Source: Fusibacter bizertensis (GTDB taxonomy: Bacteria > Bacillota > Clostridia > Peptostreptococcales > Acidaminobacteraceae). From it: 64,000 nt of DNA. Below are positions 32,551 through 40,273 of the stretch, one piece after another. The stretch is taken from positions 1 to 64,000 of the forward strand of contig NZ_JARYZI010000011.1 of NCBI RefSeq assembly GCF_029914245.1. Reading direction: 5' to 3'. A program made the translations under genes and the position numbers. Within the stretch, counting starts at the first letter, position 1. Every line of letters starts with the position of its first letter. A model generated the notes under the pieces. The model was not told where the DNA came from. It did not search any database and saw nothing but the letters and a program-made list of their open reading frames with translations.

Positions 32551-33750
32551 TCAAAACTGCTGAATTGAATCGAAAATATCCGCCTGAAATAGGCTTAAGT
32601 CTTTATACCCATAATACCTAACATAGATTACCTTCCCACCAATTCTACCGAAAAACATCTGAGATTCTTCTGATTTAATAATTACAGCTTGGTCAAAATC
32701 CGTCTCTAAAATCTCATGGTACTCATAAGGTCTATAGCGATAAAATTCTAATTCATCATCAATTAAATCTTCCATTAGTCTACTTGATAAAAATTTGAAT
32801 TTAATTTCATAAAACTCTGTTGATATGGATGGTGAATATATGCCAGAATCATCATTCCACTTCTTATCTTTTACACTACCTCGCTCTGACACCTCATAGA
32901 TCTCAGTGCCAATACCAGACCAACTGTATGAAATAAAACCCCCAAAATCTTTTCCACTTCGCTCGGCGATACTGTGTTCGATTTCAAATTTATCACTGGT
33001 TTCTATACTTGTTAAACGAATGGCAGGTACTTGTCCAGAATAATCCATGAGATTTTGATCCCAATCCGCAGCCATCCCATAAATAGAGGAAAAAATTGTA
33101 ACAAGTGAAAATAGCATAATTAAACCATTAAAGGCATAGGGGATATAATTTGTGTGATAATGCCTTTTATGCCTTAGTGAAACGCCTGATTGAAGTTGTT
33201 TTGTCAGTTTATTTATCTTATTTCTACTACTAATAATTTGACTGAGTGAATAAAACATAGCCAAGCATATCATGACCATAAACGAAGTCTGTCCATACTT
33301 TACTGCATATAATACAGGATTAGGCGTTAAAACGATAGAAAACAGTATCATTCCTATGATCCATATAGCTGCAATTATCGAAGCCAAGTAAGCAAATTTT
33401 AATTTTTTATTTAAAAGTTCAAAGGTATAACTTTGAGTTATGGGATCGGTATGAAGTTCTTTGGGATTTTCTATAATGCTTCTAAATACGCGAAATGCGT
33501 GAGATATCGTGCATACATAAATCCAACCTTCCTCTTCATAATACGCAATCATTTCATCACTTGGTGCACGCTGCGTTTTAGTGACTGGTTCAAGCCTATA
33601 AACAGTTTTTTGTGGACTGTCTTTTTGAAAATGTGCAAAAAAGCCAACTTTCTTAATAAAAAGTCCCTTCTCAGCCATCATGCTAAAATAACTTTCAACT
33701 TCAGCAATATCATAGATATTTACAGGCAATAGCTTTTTGATATATTTCAT
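32551..33750 (-). CDS. DUF2812 membrane protein under PadR control
   Basis: The 399-residue protein starts MKYIKKLLPVNIYDIAEVES, the DUF2812 opening, with GWIYVCTISHAFRVFRS completing that domain near residue 100. Spans lie at about 116-136, 148-170 and 207-227. The C-terminal part is a soluble domain with acidic and Tyr-rich segments. ATG 33750 overlaps the padR stop (ATGA). DUF2812 proteins are usually encoded with PadR regulators and are thought to be envelope-stress or transport-linked; the role here is not known. Confidence 0.85.
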   Translation of the reverse strand: MKYIKKLLPVNIYDIAEVESYFSMMAEKGLFIKKVGFFAHFQKDSPQKTVYRLEPVTKTQRAPSDEMIAYYEEEGWIYVCTISHAFRVFRSIIENPKELHTDPITQSYTFELLNKKLKFAYLASIIAAIWIIGMILFSIVLTPNPVLYAVKYGQTSFMVMICLAMFYSLSQIISSRNKINKLTKQLQSGVSLRHKRHYHTNYIPYAFNGLIMLFSLVTIFSSIYGMAADWDQNLMDYSGQVPAIRLTSIETSDKFEIEHSIAERSGKDFGGFISYSWSGIGTEIYEVSERGSVKDKKWNDDSGIYSPSISTEFYEIKFKFLSSRLMEDLIDDELEFYRYRPYEYHEILETDFDQAVIIKSEESQMFFGRIGGKVIYVRYYGYKDLSLFQADIFDSIQQF

Positions 33751-34061
33751 CTTGTAGCCTCACTTTCTCCATCTACAACACATGCTTTTAATCTGTCCAG
33801 CTCAGCATGGTACAGATCGATACCTTTGCTAGTAATTCTATAAGTTCTCTTTCTTCCTTCAACAGCAGTTTCTTCGATAAGACCTTCCTCTTCATACCTT
33901 GACAAAATTGTATATAGAGTCCCTGGCCCCAACTTTACTCTACCGCCTGTTATGCTTTCAACAAATGAATTAACATCTATGCCACACATCTCTTTTTTTA
34001 AGAAAGCCATCAATATGTAAAACATACTTTCTGTTAGACCATCAAAAGCTTTTTTGGCCAT
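33747..34061 (-). CDS. PadR family transcriptional regulator (first of two)
   Basis: ATG 34061 after GGAGGGATAGAG gives 104 residues. The winged helix is seen in LTESMFYILMAFLKKEMCGI and LGPGTLYTILSRYEEEGLIE, with RKRTYRITSKGIDLY as the wing. PadR proteins are repressors of adjacent genes, here the overlapping DUF2812 gene. The promoter has inverted repeats over the -10. Confidence 0.92.
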   Translation of the reverse strand: MAKKAFDGLTESMFYILMAFLKKEMCGIDVNSFVESITGGRVKLGPGTLYTILSRYEEEGLIEETAVEGRKRTYRITSKGIDLYHAELDRLKACVVDGESEATR

Positions 34062-34081
34062 CTCTATCCCTCCACACAACT

Positions 34082-34140
34082 CAATATCGTTTATTGATAT
34101 CATCTATAGATATCATAATATTATTTATCGATATTGTCAA
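34082..34140 (-). promoter_or_regulatory. padR promoter with nested inverted repeats
   Basis: On the minus strand TTGACA, 17 bases and TATGAT form a strong promoter at 34135-34140 and 34112-34117. CAATATCG and CGATATTG flank the region as an inverted repeat, and GATATCTATAGATGATATC overlaps the -10. Self-repression by the PadR protein is the likely reading. Confidence 0.65.
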
Positions 34141-34200
34141 ATAAAATTGAGCCATTTACCCCTTACATTATGTCATAACCGAGTTTTGAATTTTCAAAAA

Positions 34201-34230
34201 AAAAGTCAGTTTATGTTACAACTGACTTTT
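34201..34230 (-). terminator. Terminator of the second PadR operon
   Basis: AAAAGTCAGTT pairs with AACTGACTTTT around a short loop, followed by T8 on the minus strand. Confidence 0.82.
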
Positions 34231-34257
34231 ACTCTAAATTTAATTACTCTAGATCCT

Positions 34258-34405
34258 TTATTTTAAAATTACGGTTACTACTAGTACAATAAGCGCAGGT
34301 AATGCCTGTTTAATTAAGATTGATTTTGATGTTGTTAATCCACCATATACGCCTGCTGTAACGACACATCCCAAGAAAAATACACTTATGTTACGAACTA
34401 ATTTG
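34258..34405 (-). pseudogene. Possible relic or tiny membrane peptide
   Basis: A minus-strand frame without an ATG reads VRNISVFFLGCVVTAGVYGG then LTTSKSILIKQALPALIVLV and ends TVILK, stop at 34258. The composition is that of a genuine membrane segment, but only TTG or ATA could start it. It may be the 3' remnant of a lost membrane gene. Confidence 0.3.
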
Positions 34406-35189
34406 ATCTACTTGTCAGCATAATTGTGTCATATGAGAAATCAATAACCGACTTTAACCAGTTGGGTAAATTAGGATATAACTCAGCAACTTGTGCCTTA
34501 AAAAGTTCCAAAGATGTTGAAAAATATTCAATCCCTATATCACCTTTATAATCTTTCTTGAAGAGAGCAAGTTTACCATGTGCAATATCTCCCATAGCGA
34601 TGTCAGTTGCACTAGCATAGCCTCCAATAGCTAGAGTATGTGCAAATGCTGCGCCTCCAACTGCTACGCTATATGCAACTGCTATACCACCAAAAGAGAA
34701 GAGACCTGAGACTGCAAGTCCACCCAATGAGCAGATCAAACTTATTGCAGCGCCTCCCAAAGCAACTACTCCTAGACCAAGTGCACCAATTGATATCAGA
34801 CCCGCTGAGACTGCTCCAATTGCAACTAAACCAACTGCAAAATCGCCAATAGCGATTACACCTTTTGCCAACTTAAAACTTCCAAGTTGGATATCAATAA
34901 TTGGCAACCCCATAAAAGTCTTGTCACTTTTATAGCTGTAATGTATGCTAGACCTTCTTCTCGTTGATTGCATAGGCTTAAGTTCTGAAGGATCAATATT
35001 TTCAATAAACTCTTTTGCTACATTTTCTGGCTCACCCAAAATTGAAATGGGATCTTCTACACCATGAAATTCTTCAAGTCTATTGATGATATCTTCTTTA
35101 ATTCTGTTCTTGTACTTTTGATTAACTGGAATTAAAGAAACTACTTTTGAAGCGTATTTTATATTGGCTTTGTTATTCATCCTTTTCAC
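34398..35189 (-). CDS. HAAS/DUF1700-like membrane protein under PadR control
   Basis: The protein is 263 residues if it starts at GTG 35189, directly after the padR stop, or 260 from ATG 35180. Both have purine-rich upstream sequence. The N-terminal 60 residues (KEDIINRLEEFHGVEDPISI, GEPENVAKEFIE) resemble the HAAS/DUF1700 helical domain usually paired with PadR. Residues about 100-210 are a long chain of small residues with a repeated AIGxxAxGL(I/V) pattern, for example IGAVSAGLISIGALGLG. Such repeats could form membrane helices or a glycine-rich beta solenoid. The C-terminal part is soluble. Function unknown. Confidence 0.7.
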   Translation of the reverse strand: MKRMNNKANIKYASKVVSLIPVNQKYKNRIKEDIINRLEEFHGVEDPISILGEPENVAKEFIENIDPSELKPMQSTRRRSSIHYSYKSDKTFMGLPIIDIQLGSFKLAKGVIAIGDFAVGLVAIGAVSAGLISIGALGLGVVALGGAAISLICSLGGLAVSGLFSFGGIAVAYSVAVGGAAFAHTLAIGGYASATDIAMGDIAHGKLALFKKDYKGDIGIEYFSTSLELFKAQVAELYPNLPNWLKSVIDFSYDTIMLTSRSN

Positions 35190-35525
35190 CTATCCTTTCA
35201 ACATCTGATTTGTAATCTTACTAAATTGTAGCCACTCTTCTTTCATCTCACTTAAGTGAAGTACACCTTCTTTTGTAATCCGATAGTATTTTCTAGGAAC
35301 AGCACGTTCTGTCCCCTCTGTTTTTCGGTAACTTTCGATAAACCTTTTATCTTCTAACCTGTAAAGTACCGGGTATAGAGAGCCTTCTTTTAACAAATAG
35401 TAGCCACTTGAAAGTGCGTCTAACTGACTGATAATTTCATAACCATAGGCATCGTTTTGAGAGAGAAGGTTTAAAACGATTATATCTAGGATTCCTTTTT
35501 TAAATTGCTTTTGAAGATTGTCCAA
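35190..35525 (-). CDS. PadR family transcriptional regulator (second)
   Basis: A TTG start at 35525 follows GGAGGCGTGAA and gives 111 residues. The winged helix reads GILDIIVLNLLSQNDAYGYE and LLKEGSLYPVLYRLEDKRFI, with PRKYYRITKEG as the wing. It is only distantly like the PadR protein at 33747. It is followed at once by the HAAS-like gene, its probable target. Confidence 0.92.
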   Translation of the reverse strand: MDNLQKQFKKGILDIIVLNLLSQNDAYGYEIISQLDALSSGYYLLKEGSLYPVLYRLEDKRFIESYRKTEGTERAVPRKYYRITKEGVLHLSEMKEEWLQFSKITNQMLKG

Positions 35526-35615
35526 TTCACGCCTCCTTTCATATATGCTTTCTTCTATGGATTATACTGACGTGTGATCTTAAAAAAATATCAAGATCTA
35601 TTAAGTAATAGCATA

Positions 35616-35658
35616 TACTATGTACTGAATTGTATTTAGTACTACTAAGTACATAGTA
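35616..35658. promoter_or_regulatory. Candidate PadR operator
   Basis: TACTATGTACT and AGTACATAGTA are perfect 11-bp inverted repeats 21 bases apart, with a second pair GTACT/AGTAC inside. PadR boxes commonly contain ATGT...ACAT. The element lies about 90 bp upstream of the second padR gene. Confidence 0.55.
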
Positions 35659-35705
35659 ATACTTGAAATTTATATTGTCAATGTATAATAGCCAAAAAAT
35701 AATAA

Positions 35706-35755
35706 AAAATCTTAAATAGTAAGTGACAATTTCAGTCGCTTCTTTTTAAGATTTT
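35706..35755 (-). terminator. Terminator after the GNAT gene
   Basis: AAAATCTTAAA pairs with TTTAAGATTTT, enclosing AAGTGAC/GTCGCTT as an inner stem, with T-rich sequence following on the minus strand. Confidence 0.7.
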
Positions 35756-35795
35756 AGTTGAATCACATAAATTATAATCGGTTAAAGTCTTAAAT

Positions 35796-36890
35796 TTATT
35801 GTTTTAAGATTGCTATGCATCCGATTTGTTTAGCTAATTTTTCATCATATGGCAGTACGACTGATGCACTTTTCTCCGGAAAGTGAATAGCGATAGCTTT
35901 TACCACTTCAAGATAATCCATATTCTCCTTTGAATGAATCTCAGTAATATAGGCTTCTTTTGTTTCATCTAGAGTCAAATTGATCTGGGCTTTTCTACCT
36001 TTTTCGTCAATTACTATTTTAAAATCATCTCCTGTTTTGTTGACTTTAGGTACTTCAATGTCTGTTGTTAACCGATCTACTTCTCTAAGGTGTGCTGTAG
36101 TTGTAAAGATATAGGAACGGCCCTCAAGTGGCTCCCACGTTTCAAAAAAAGATGGCACGCCTTTGATAATTCCAAACCAAGGTGTAAATACATCCTTTTC
36201 AAACCCAGATTTTCTCGCTAATCCCTGTGATTTAAAATTAGCCTGATTGATCTCTACAAATGAAACTGCCGCACGTTTTCTCATCTGATCGAGTAGATCT
36301 AAAGTTACCCAGTATCCCAATCCCATGTGTCTATATTTCTCCAACGTGTACATAAAACCTATTGAGTTGTCTTCATGAACAAGTACATAGCTGGCAAGTT
36401 CACCCTCTATATAAATTGCCGATGAAGGTCTATGAGAAATTGCATCACATATACGTTCAAATGATCCTTCATCTTTATACTCGTATCGGTCATTTATCCC
36501 TTTGGCCTCTGTAAGCGGCACTGGCACAATCTCATATGGTGCACCTAAACGCCAATCACTATCTAGGATTTTATCAGTAACATGTACAAAACGATCGGTT
36601 GGTTCATACCAGTGTAAAAGATGCTTAGTATATACAGACTTAGCGAGGTGATCTTCTACCGCTGCAAATCCATAAAAACCATCTTCTAATGACTCAACAT
36701 GTGAAGCAATCACTTCTGTACTTCCAGAAATATAGTTAAAATATTCATGCTCACACCATACTGAAATAGTTGCCTCATCATAGTAAACGTTACTTTCCAT
36801 GTTCTCCATAATCCCAATTACGTTAAAAGGAACGAACTTTTGCTTTTTTAGGTTTTCAATTATCATTTTTCTGTCAATTGCTAGTTTCAT
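35796..36890 (-). CDS. Two-part GNAT acetyltransferase
   Basis: In this 364-residue protein the acetyl-CoA loop (KYRHMGLGYWVTLDLL) is near residue 187, and VEINQANFKSQGLARKSGF follows as the motif B region. The N-terminal 120 residues look like a second, degenerate GNAT-like fold. The last 90 residues are a small alpha/beta domain. ATG 36890 has an AGGGGAC upstream. It is a single-gene unit with its own terminator; the substrate is unknown. Confidence 0.75.
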   Translation of the reverse strand: MKLAIDRKMIIENLKKQKFVPFNVIGIMENMESNVYYDEATISVWCEHEYFNYISGSTEVIASHVESLEDGFYGFAAVEDHLAKSVYTKHLLHWYEPTDRFVHVTDKILDSDWRLGAPYEIVPVPLTEAKGINDRYEYKDEGSFERICDAISHRPSSAIYIEGELASYVLVHEDNSIGFMYTLEKYRHMGLGYWVTLDLLDQMRKRAAVSFVEINQANFKSQGLARKSGFEKDVFTPWFGIIKGVPSFFETWEPLEGRSYIFTTTAHLREVDRLTTDIEVPKVNKTGDDFKIVIDEKGRKAQINLTLDETKEAYITEIHSKENMDYLEVVKAIAIHFPEKSASVVLPYDEKLAKQIGCIAILKQ

Positions 36891-36900
36891 CTGTCCCCTC

Positions 36901-36919
36901 TATGTACCTATGTACATAT
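36901..36919. promoter_or_regulatory. TATGTAC repeat in the GNAT promoter region
   Basis: TATGTACC and TATGTACATA form a tandem repeat whose second unit is a palindrome. The same TATGTAC core is found upstream of padR (35616), the V-ATPase operon (51240) and mupG (53166). Confidence 0.4.
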
Positions 36920-37054
36920 ATCAAATTACTTGTGTTTATCTTCCTTATCACTTATTCTACATATAATGAAAATTTCCTTTAATAAATTTGCTTTAGATGC
37001 ATGGTTTTGATATCATATCTTATAATTTAAAACTATCTAAACTAGGAGCCTATC

Positions 37055-38095
37055 ATGGAACATGAGCATAAACGTCGCGTTCGTTATAAAGGAACACATC
37101 CAAAATCGTATAAAGAAAAGTACAAAGAGCTTCAGCCAGAAAAATATGCTGAAGATGTCAATAAAATTATCCAAAAAGGTAGTACACCAGCTGGGATGCA
37201 CATCTCTATCTGTGTCAATGAAATTTTGGAAATTCTAAAGATTAAACCAGGTGAAATAGGGCTTGATGCAACGCTTGGTTACGGTGGACATTCACTTGAG
37301 ATGCTAAAACGGCTTGATCATAAAGGCAAACTTTATGCAACGGATGTTGATCCTATCGAATTGCCTAAAACTAAAGAACGTCTTGAAAACTTAGGTTTTG
37401 GAAGCGATGATCTCATCACAAAACAATTTAACTTCTCAAATATCGATAAGGTTGTGGAAGAATCAGGACCTCTAGATTTTGTACTTGCGGATTTAGGCGT
37501 ATCTTCTATGCAGATTGATAATCCTGATCGTGGTTTCTCTTTTAAGATTGAAGGTCCTCTTGATCTTAGGTTAAATCCAAGTGTAGGTATCTCAGCAGCA
37601 GAACGCTTAAAGTCGATTACTAAAGATGAATTAATAGGCATGCTCATCGAAAATGCAGATGAACCCCATGCAGATATAATCGCTAGGGCAATTGTTGCTC
37701 ATATAAAAAGAGGCAAACCACTTACGACAACAACGCATCTGAGACATATCATAGAAGAAGCACTAAACTTCTTACCTGCTAAGACAAAAGATTTTGATAT
37801 CAAAAAATCATGCCAAAGAAGTTTTCAAGCACTTAGAATCGATGTAAATGAAGAGTTTGAAGTATTATATGAATTTTTAGAAAAACTTCCAGACGCTTTA
37901 GCCAGTGGCGGACGTGTTGCAATCCTTACGTTTCATTCTGGAGAGGACCGCTTGGTTAAAAAATCATTTAAAAGGCTTTTACGCGAAGGCGCATACAGCA
38001 GTATCTCTGAAGAACCCATTAGACCTTCTGCTGAAGAATGTAGCCGCAACGGCCGTGCTAAATCAGCAAAATTAAGATGGGCAATAAAAGCATAG
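37055..38095 (+). CDS. RsmH/MraW-type methyltransferase paralog
   Basis: The 346-residue protein matches 16S rRNA (cytosine-1402-N4) methyltransferases: GLDATLGYGGHSLEML is motif I, DFVLADLGVSSMQ is motif IV, DNPDRGFSFKIEGPLDLRL and KKSCQRSFQALRI are RsmH-specific, and ILTFHSGEDRLVKK is the C-terminal motif. It has about 45 extra basic N-terminal residues, and MHISICVNEIL replaces the usual HIPVLLxE. It is not near dcw genes such as ftsI or mraY. It may be a second RsmH-like enzyme with another target. ATG 37055 follows AGGAGCCTATC. Confidence 0.85.
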   Translation: MEHEHKRRVRYKGTHPKSYKEKYKELQPEKYAEDVNKIIQKGSTPAGMHISICVNEILEILKIKPGEIGLDATLGYGGHSLEMLKRLDHKGKLYATDVDPIELPKTKERLENLGFGSDDLITKQFNFSNIDKVVEESGPLDFVLADLGVSSMQIDNPDRGFSFKIEGPLDLRLNPSVGISAAERLKSITKDELIGMLIENADEPHADIIARAIVAHIKRGKPLTTTTHLRHIIEEALNFLPAKTKDFDIKKSCQRSFQALRIDVNEEFEVLYEFLEKLPDALASGGRVAILTFHSGEDRLVKKSFKRLLREGAYSSISEEPIRPSAEECSRNGRAKSAKLRWAIKA

Positions 38096-38103
38096 TGCAA
38101 ACA

Positions 38104-38123
38104 AAAGACCCCAAAGGGTCTTT
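38104..38123. terminator. Bidirectional terminator between convergent genes
   Basis: AAAGACCC pairs with GGGTCTTT around CAAA, followed by T7 on the plus strand and preceded by AAAA. It lies between the RsmH paralog and ogt. Confidence 0.82.
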
Positions 38124-38125
38124 TT

Positions 38126-38653
38126 TTATAAATCCTTGATATTCTTACGCTCAAGGTCTAAAAGTGCTGTCTTTCGCTCAAGACCTCCAGCATACCCTGT
38201 TAAACTGCCATCTTTGCCAAGTACTCTATGGCATGGAATAATGATGCTAATCGGATTGCGACCTATTGCCTGTCCAACTGCTTGTGATGACATAGATTTG
38301 AGGTTACGTCTTTCAGCAAGCTTTTGACTGATTTCACCATAAGTTATCGTTGTACCATAGGGAATTTGCATTAAAATATGCCATACTTCCTTTTGAAATG
38401 GTGTCCCATCTGGCTCTAGAGCAATTGTAAACTGATCTGTAGTTCCATTTTCATATGCTTTTAATTCGGCTTCAAGTTTCCGAACTGAGTTAAAACATTT
38501 CACATCTGCGATCCATTCAATCTCCCTCGGAATAAATGTTGGAAAATGCTTTTGCCCCGTAAACCAAAGCCCTTTTAATGCACCACTTTCATTTATCTGA
38601 GCTAACATTTCACCCCATCTTGAATTATATCTAAAGTAACGCGAATCATTCAT
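38126..38653 (-). CDS. ogt: O6-methylguanine-DNA methyltransferase
   Basis: ATG 38653 after GAGGTGAGTAAA gives 175 residues. The active-site motif IIIPCHRVLG holds the acceptor Cys, and GYAGGLERKTALLDLE is the typical C-terminal segment. GTTITYGEISQKLAERR is the DNA-binding helix-turn-helix. It directly reverses O6-alkylguanine in a suicide reaction. It lies 45 bp downstream of the ada-alkA fusion and should be part of the same adaptive response. Confidence 0.95.
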   Translation of the reverse strand: MNDSRYFRYNSRWGEMLAQINESGALKGLWFTGQKHFPTFIPREIEWIADVKCFNSVRKLEAELKAYENGTTDQFTIALEPDGTPFQKEVWHILMQIPYGTTITYGEISQKLAERRNLKSMSSQAVGQAIGRNPISIIIPCHRVLGKDGSLTGYAGGLERKTALLDLERKNIKDL

Positions 38654-38698
38654 TTTACTCACCTCATTCTATTAGCAATATCTATACTAAAGCTATAT

Positions 38699-40165
38699 TT
38701 ATTTAAGTCCATTAATCTTGTCAAAATGATCCTGCCAAATGGAAAATGTCAAATAACTTCGCCACGGCTCATACGCCTTAGCATACTCGGTAGCCGCCCT
38801 TGCATATTTTAAATTAGGGTCTAGATGTGGCGTAAGTTTTTGCTTAATGATCAAGTCAGATTCCAAAAAAACATCTGGCCAACTTAAGCTTCTCATTGCA
38901 ACATATTGTGCTGTCCATATCCCTATTCCTTTGATTTTCATCAAACTTTCAATCAATTCATCAGGTCCTTTTGACTTTTCGAAGGAAATCTCTTGGTTTA
39001 ACATACAGTCGACGACACTTGCAATTGCACGACCTCTTAATGAAATGATACCAAGGCTACCAAGTGTATCAACTATATTTAGGCCGCTCTCACGAAATTC
39101 TTTTGGGCTAGGGAAAAATCGAGAGAGTTCATCCCAGGGTGTTTGAGTTTTCTCTCCAAGATACGCGACCATTCTCCCTGATAATGTCGTGGCAGCTTTT
39201 ACTGTAATCTGTTGTCCTATAATTGCTCTAAGCACAACCTCAAACCCATCAAAGCAACCAGGGAGCCTTATCCCTTTGTTTATGCCTTCTGGTAAAGCTT
39301 CTGGAATAGCATCTAAATCAAACGCCTTTTTAACGCTTTTAATCACTTGTAGAAGGACTTTTTCAAGACCTCGGCTCACTTTTACACTGATATGGTTTTG
39401 CTCAGGAACTGGTTTTACTTCTATATAGCCTTGATACAACTCTTCATTTAAGGCAACTCGCAGTGTTCTTCTATACACGTCAAATGCATCGACCCATTCT
39501 ACTTGAGGAATCGCTCTTAGCTTAAAATAGTCCATCATTTGGCCCCATCTATAAGGCGGTCTATAAGCTATTTTGATAGTAATCCATTCTGTATTTTGTC
39601 TCTTTTTTTCTTTTCCCCGAATTTCACTTGGCGACATCTTGTATTTAGATTTCAATGCTTGATAAAACCTATTTGGACTTCCAAAACCTACAATACCGCT
39701 AATTTCAGTTGCACTTAAGTTTGTGTCTTGTAAAAGCCGCTTTCCATTTAATAATCTCTTTGTCATGATATATTGCTGAGGACTTATGCCAAGTGCATTA
39801 TGAAATAGTCGATTCACATGCCTTGCGGTGATTCCAAAATAGTCTGCACTCTTTTGTACCAAGCCTGCACAATAGTTTTCCTCATCAAAGAAAGTCAATA
39901 GTTGCTTGATCATATAGTCACTTTGTTCAAATTCCGAGTATTCAGGCGCCATCTCTGGACGACATCGAAGACACGGTCTATAACCAGCCTGTTCTGCTTG
40001 ATAAGCAGTTTCATAAAAATCACAATTTTCCTGTTTTGGTGGTGGTACTTTGCAGATCGGTCTACAGTATATTCCCGTCGTCTTAACAACTGTAAAAAAG
40101 ACGCCGTCAAATCTTGAATCTTTCGATTTAATAATCTCATAACAACTTTGTTGAGATAGTTTCAT
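38699..40165 (-). CDS. Ada N-domain/AraC/AlkA fusion
   Basis: ATG 40165 gives 488 residues. The Ada zinc domain has Cys 34, 38, 65 and 68 (IYCRPICK, PCLRCRP), matching the spacing of the Ada methyl-phosphotriester site where the first Cys is the acceptor. An AraC helix-turn-helix follows (about 85-185), then an AlkA glycosylase with the LPGCFDGFEVVLRAIIGQQI region and a helix-hairpin-helix MKIKGIGIWTAQYV. One protein thus senses methylation, activates transcription and excises 3-methyladenine. The methyltransferase part of Ada is supplied separately by ogt. Confidence 0.93.
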   Translation of the reverse strand: MKLSQQSCYEIIKSKDSRFDGVFFTVVKTTGIYCRPICKVPPPKQENCDFYETAYQAEQAGYRPCLRCRPEMAPEYSEFEQSDYMIKQLLTFFDEENYCAGLVQKSADYFGITARHVNRLFHNALGISPQQYIMTKRLLNGKRLLQDTNLSATEISGIVGFGSPNRFYQALKSKYKMSPSEIRGKEKKRQNTEWITIKIAYRPPYRWGQMMDYFKLRAIPQVEWVDAFDVYRRTLRVALNEELYQGYIEVKPVPEQNHISVKVSRGLEKVLLQVIKSVKKAFDLDAIPEALPEGINKGIRLPGCFDGFEVVLRAIIGQQITVKAATTLSGRMVAYLGEKTQTPWDELSRFFPSPKEFRESGLNIVDTLGSLGIISLRGRAIASVVDCMLNQEISFEKSKGPDELIESLMKIKGIGIWTAQYVAMRSLSWPDVFLESDLIIKQKLTPHLDPNLKYARAATEYAKAYEPWRSYLTFSIWQDHFDKINGLK

Positions 40166-40192
40166 ACGATTCACCACTTTTATAATAAAAAA

Positions 40193-40239
40193 AGAGTATT
40201 ATAACCAACTTTACTAATAGTTAGATTATAACACTCTAT
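40193..40239 (-). terminator. Terminator after helD
   Basis: On the minus strand AGAGTGTTATAATCTAACT pairs with AGTTGGTTATAATACTCT and is followed by T7. Confidence 0.7.
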
Positions 40240-40273
40240 GAAATGCAAGAATACTCACTTTCGGACATGATCT

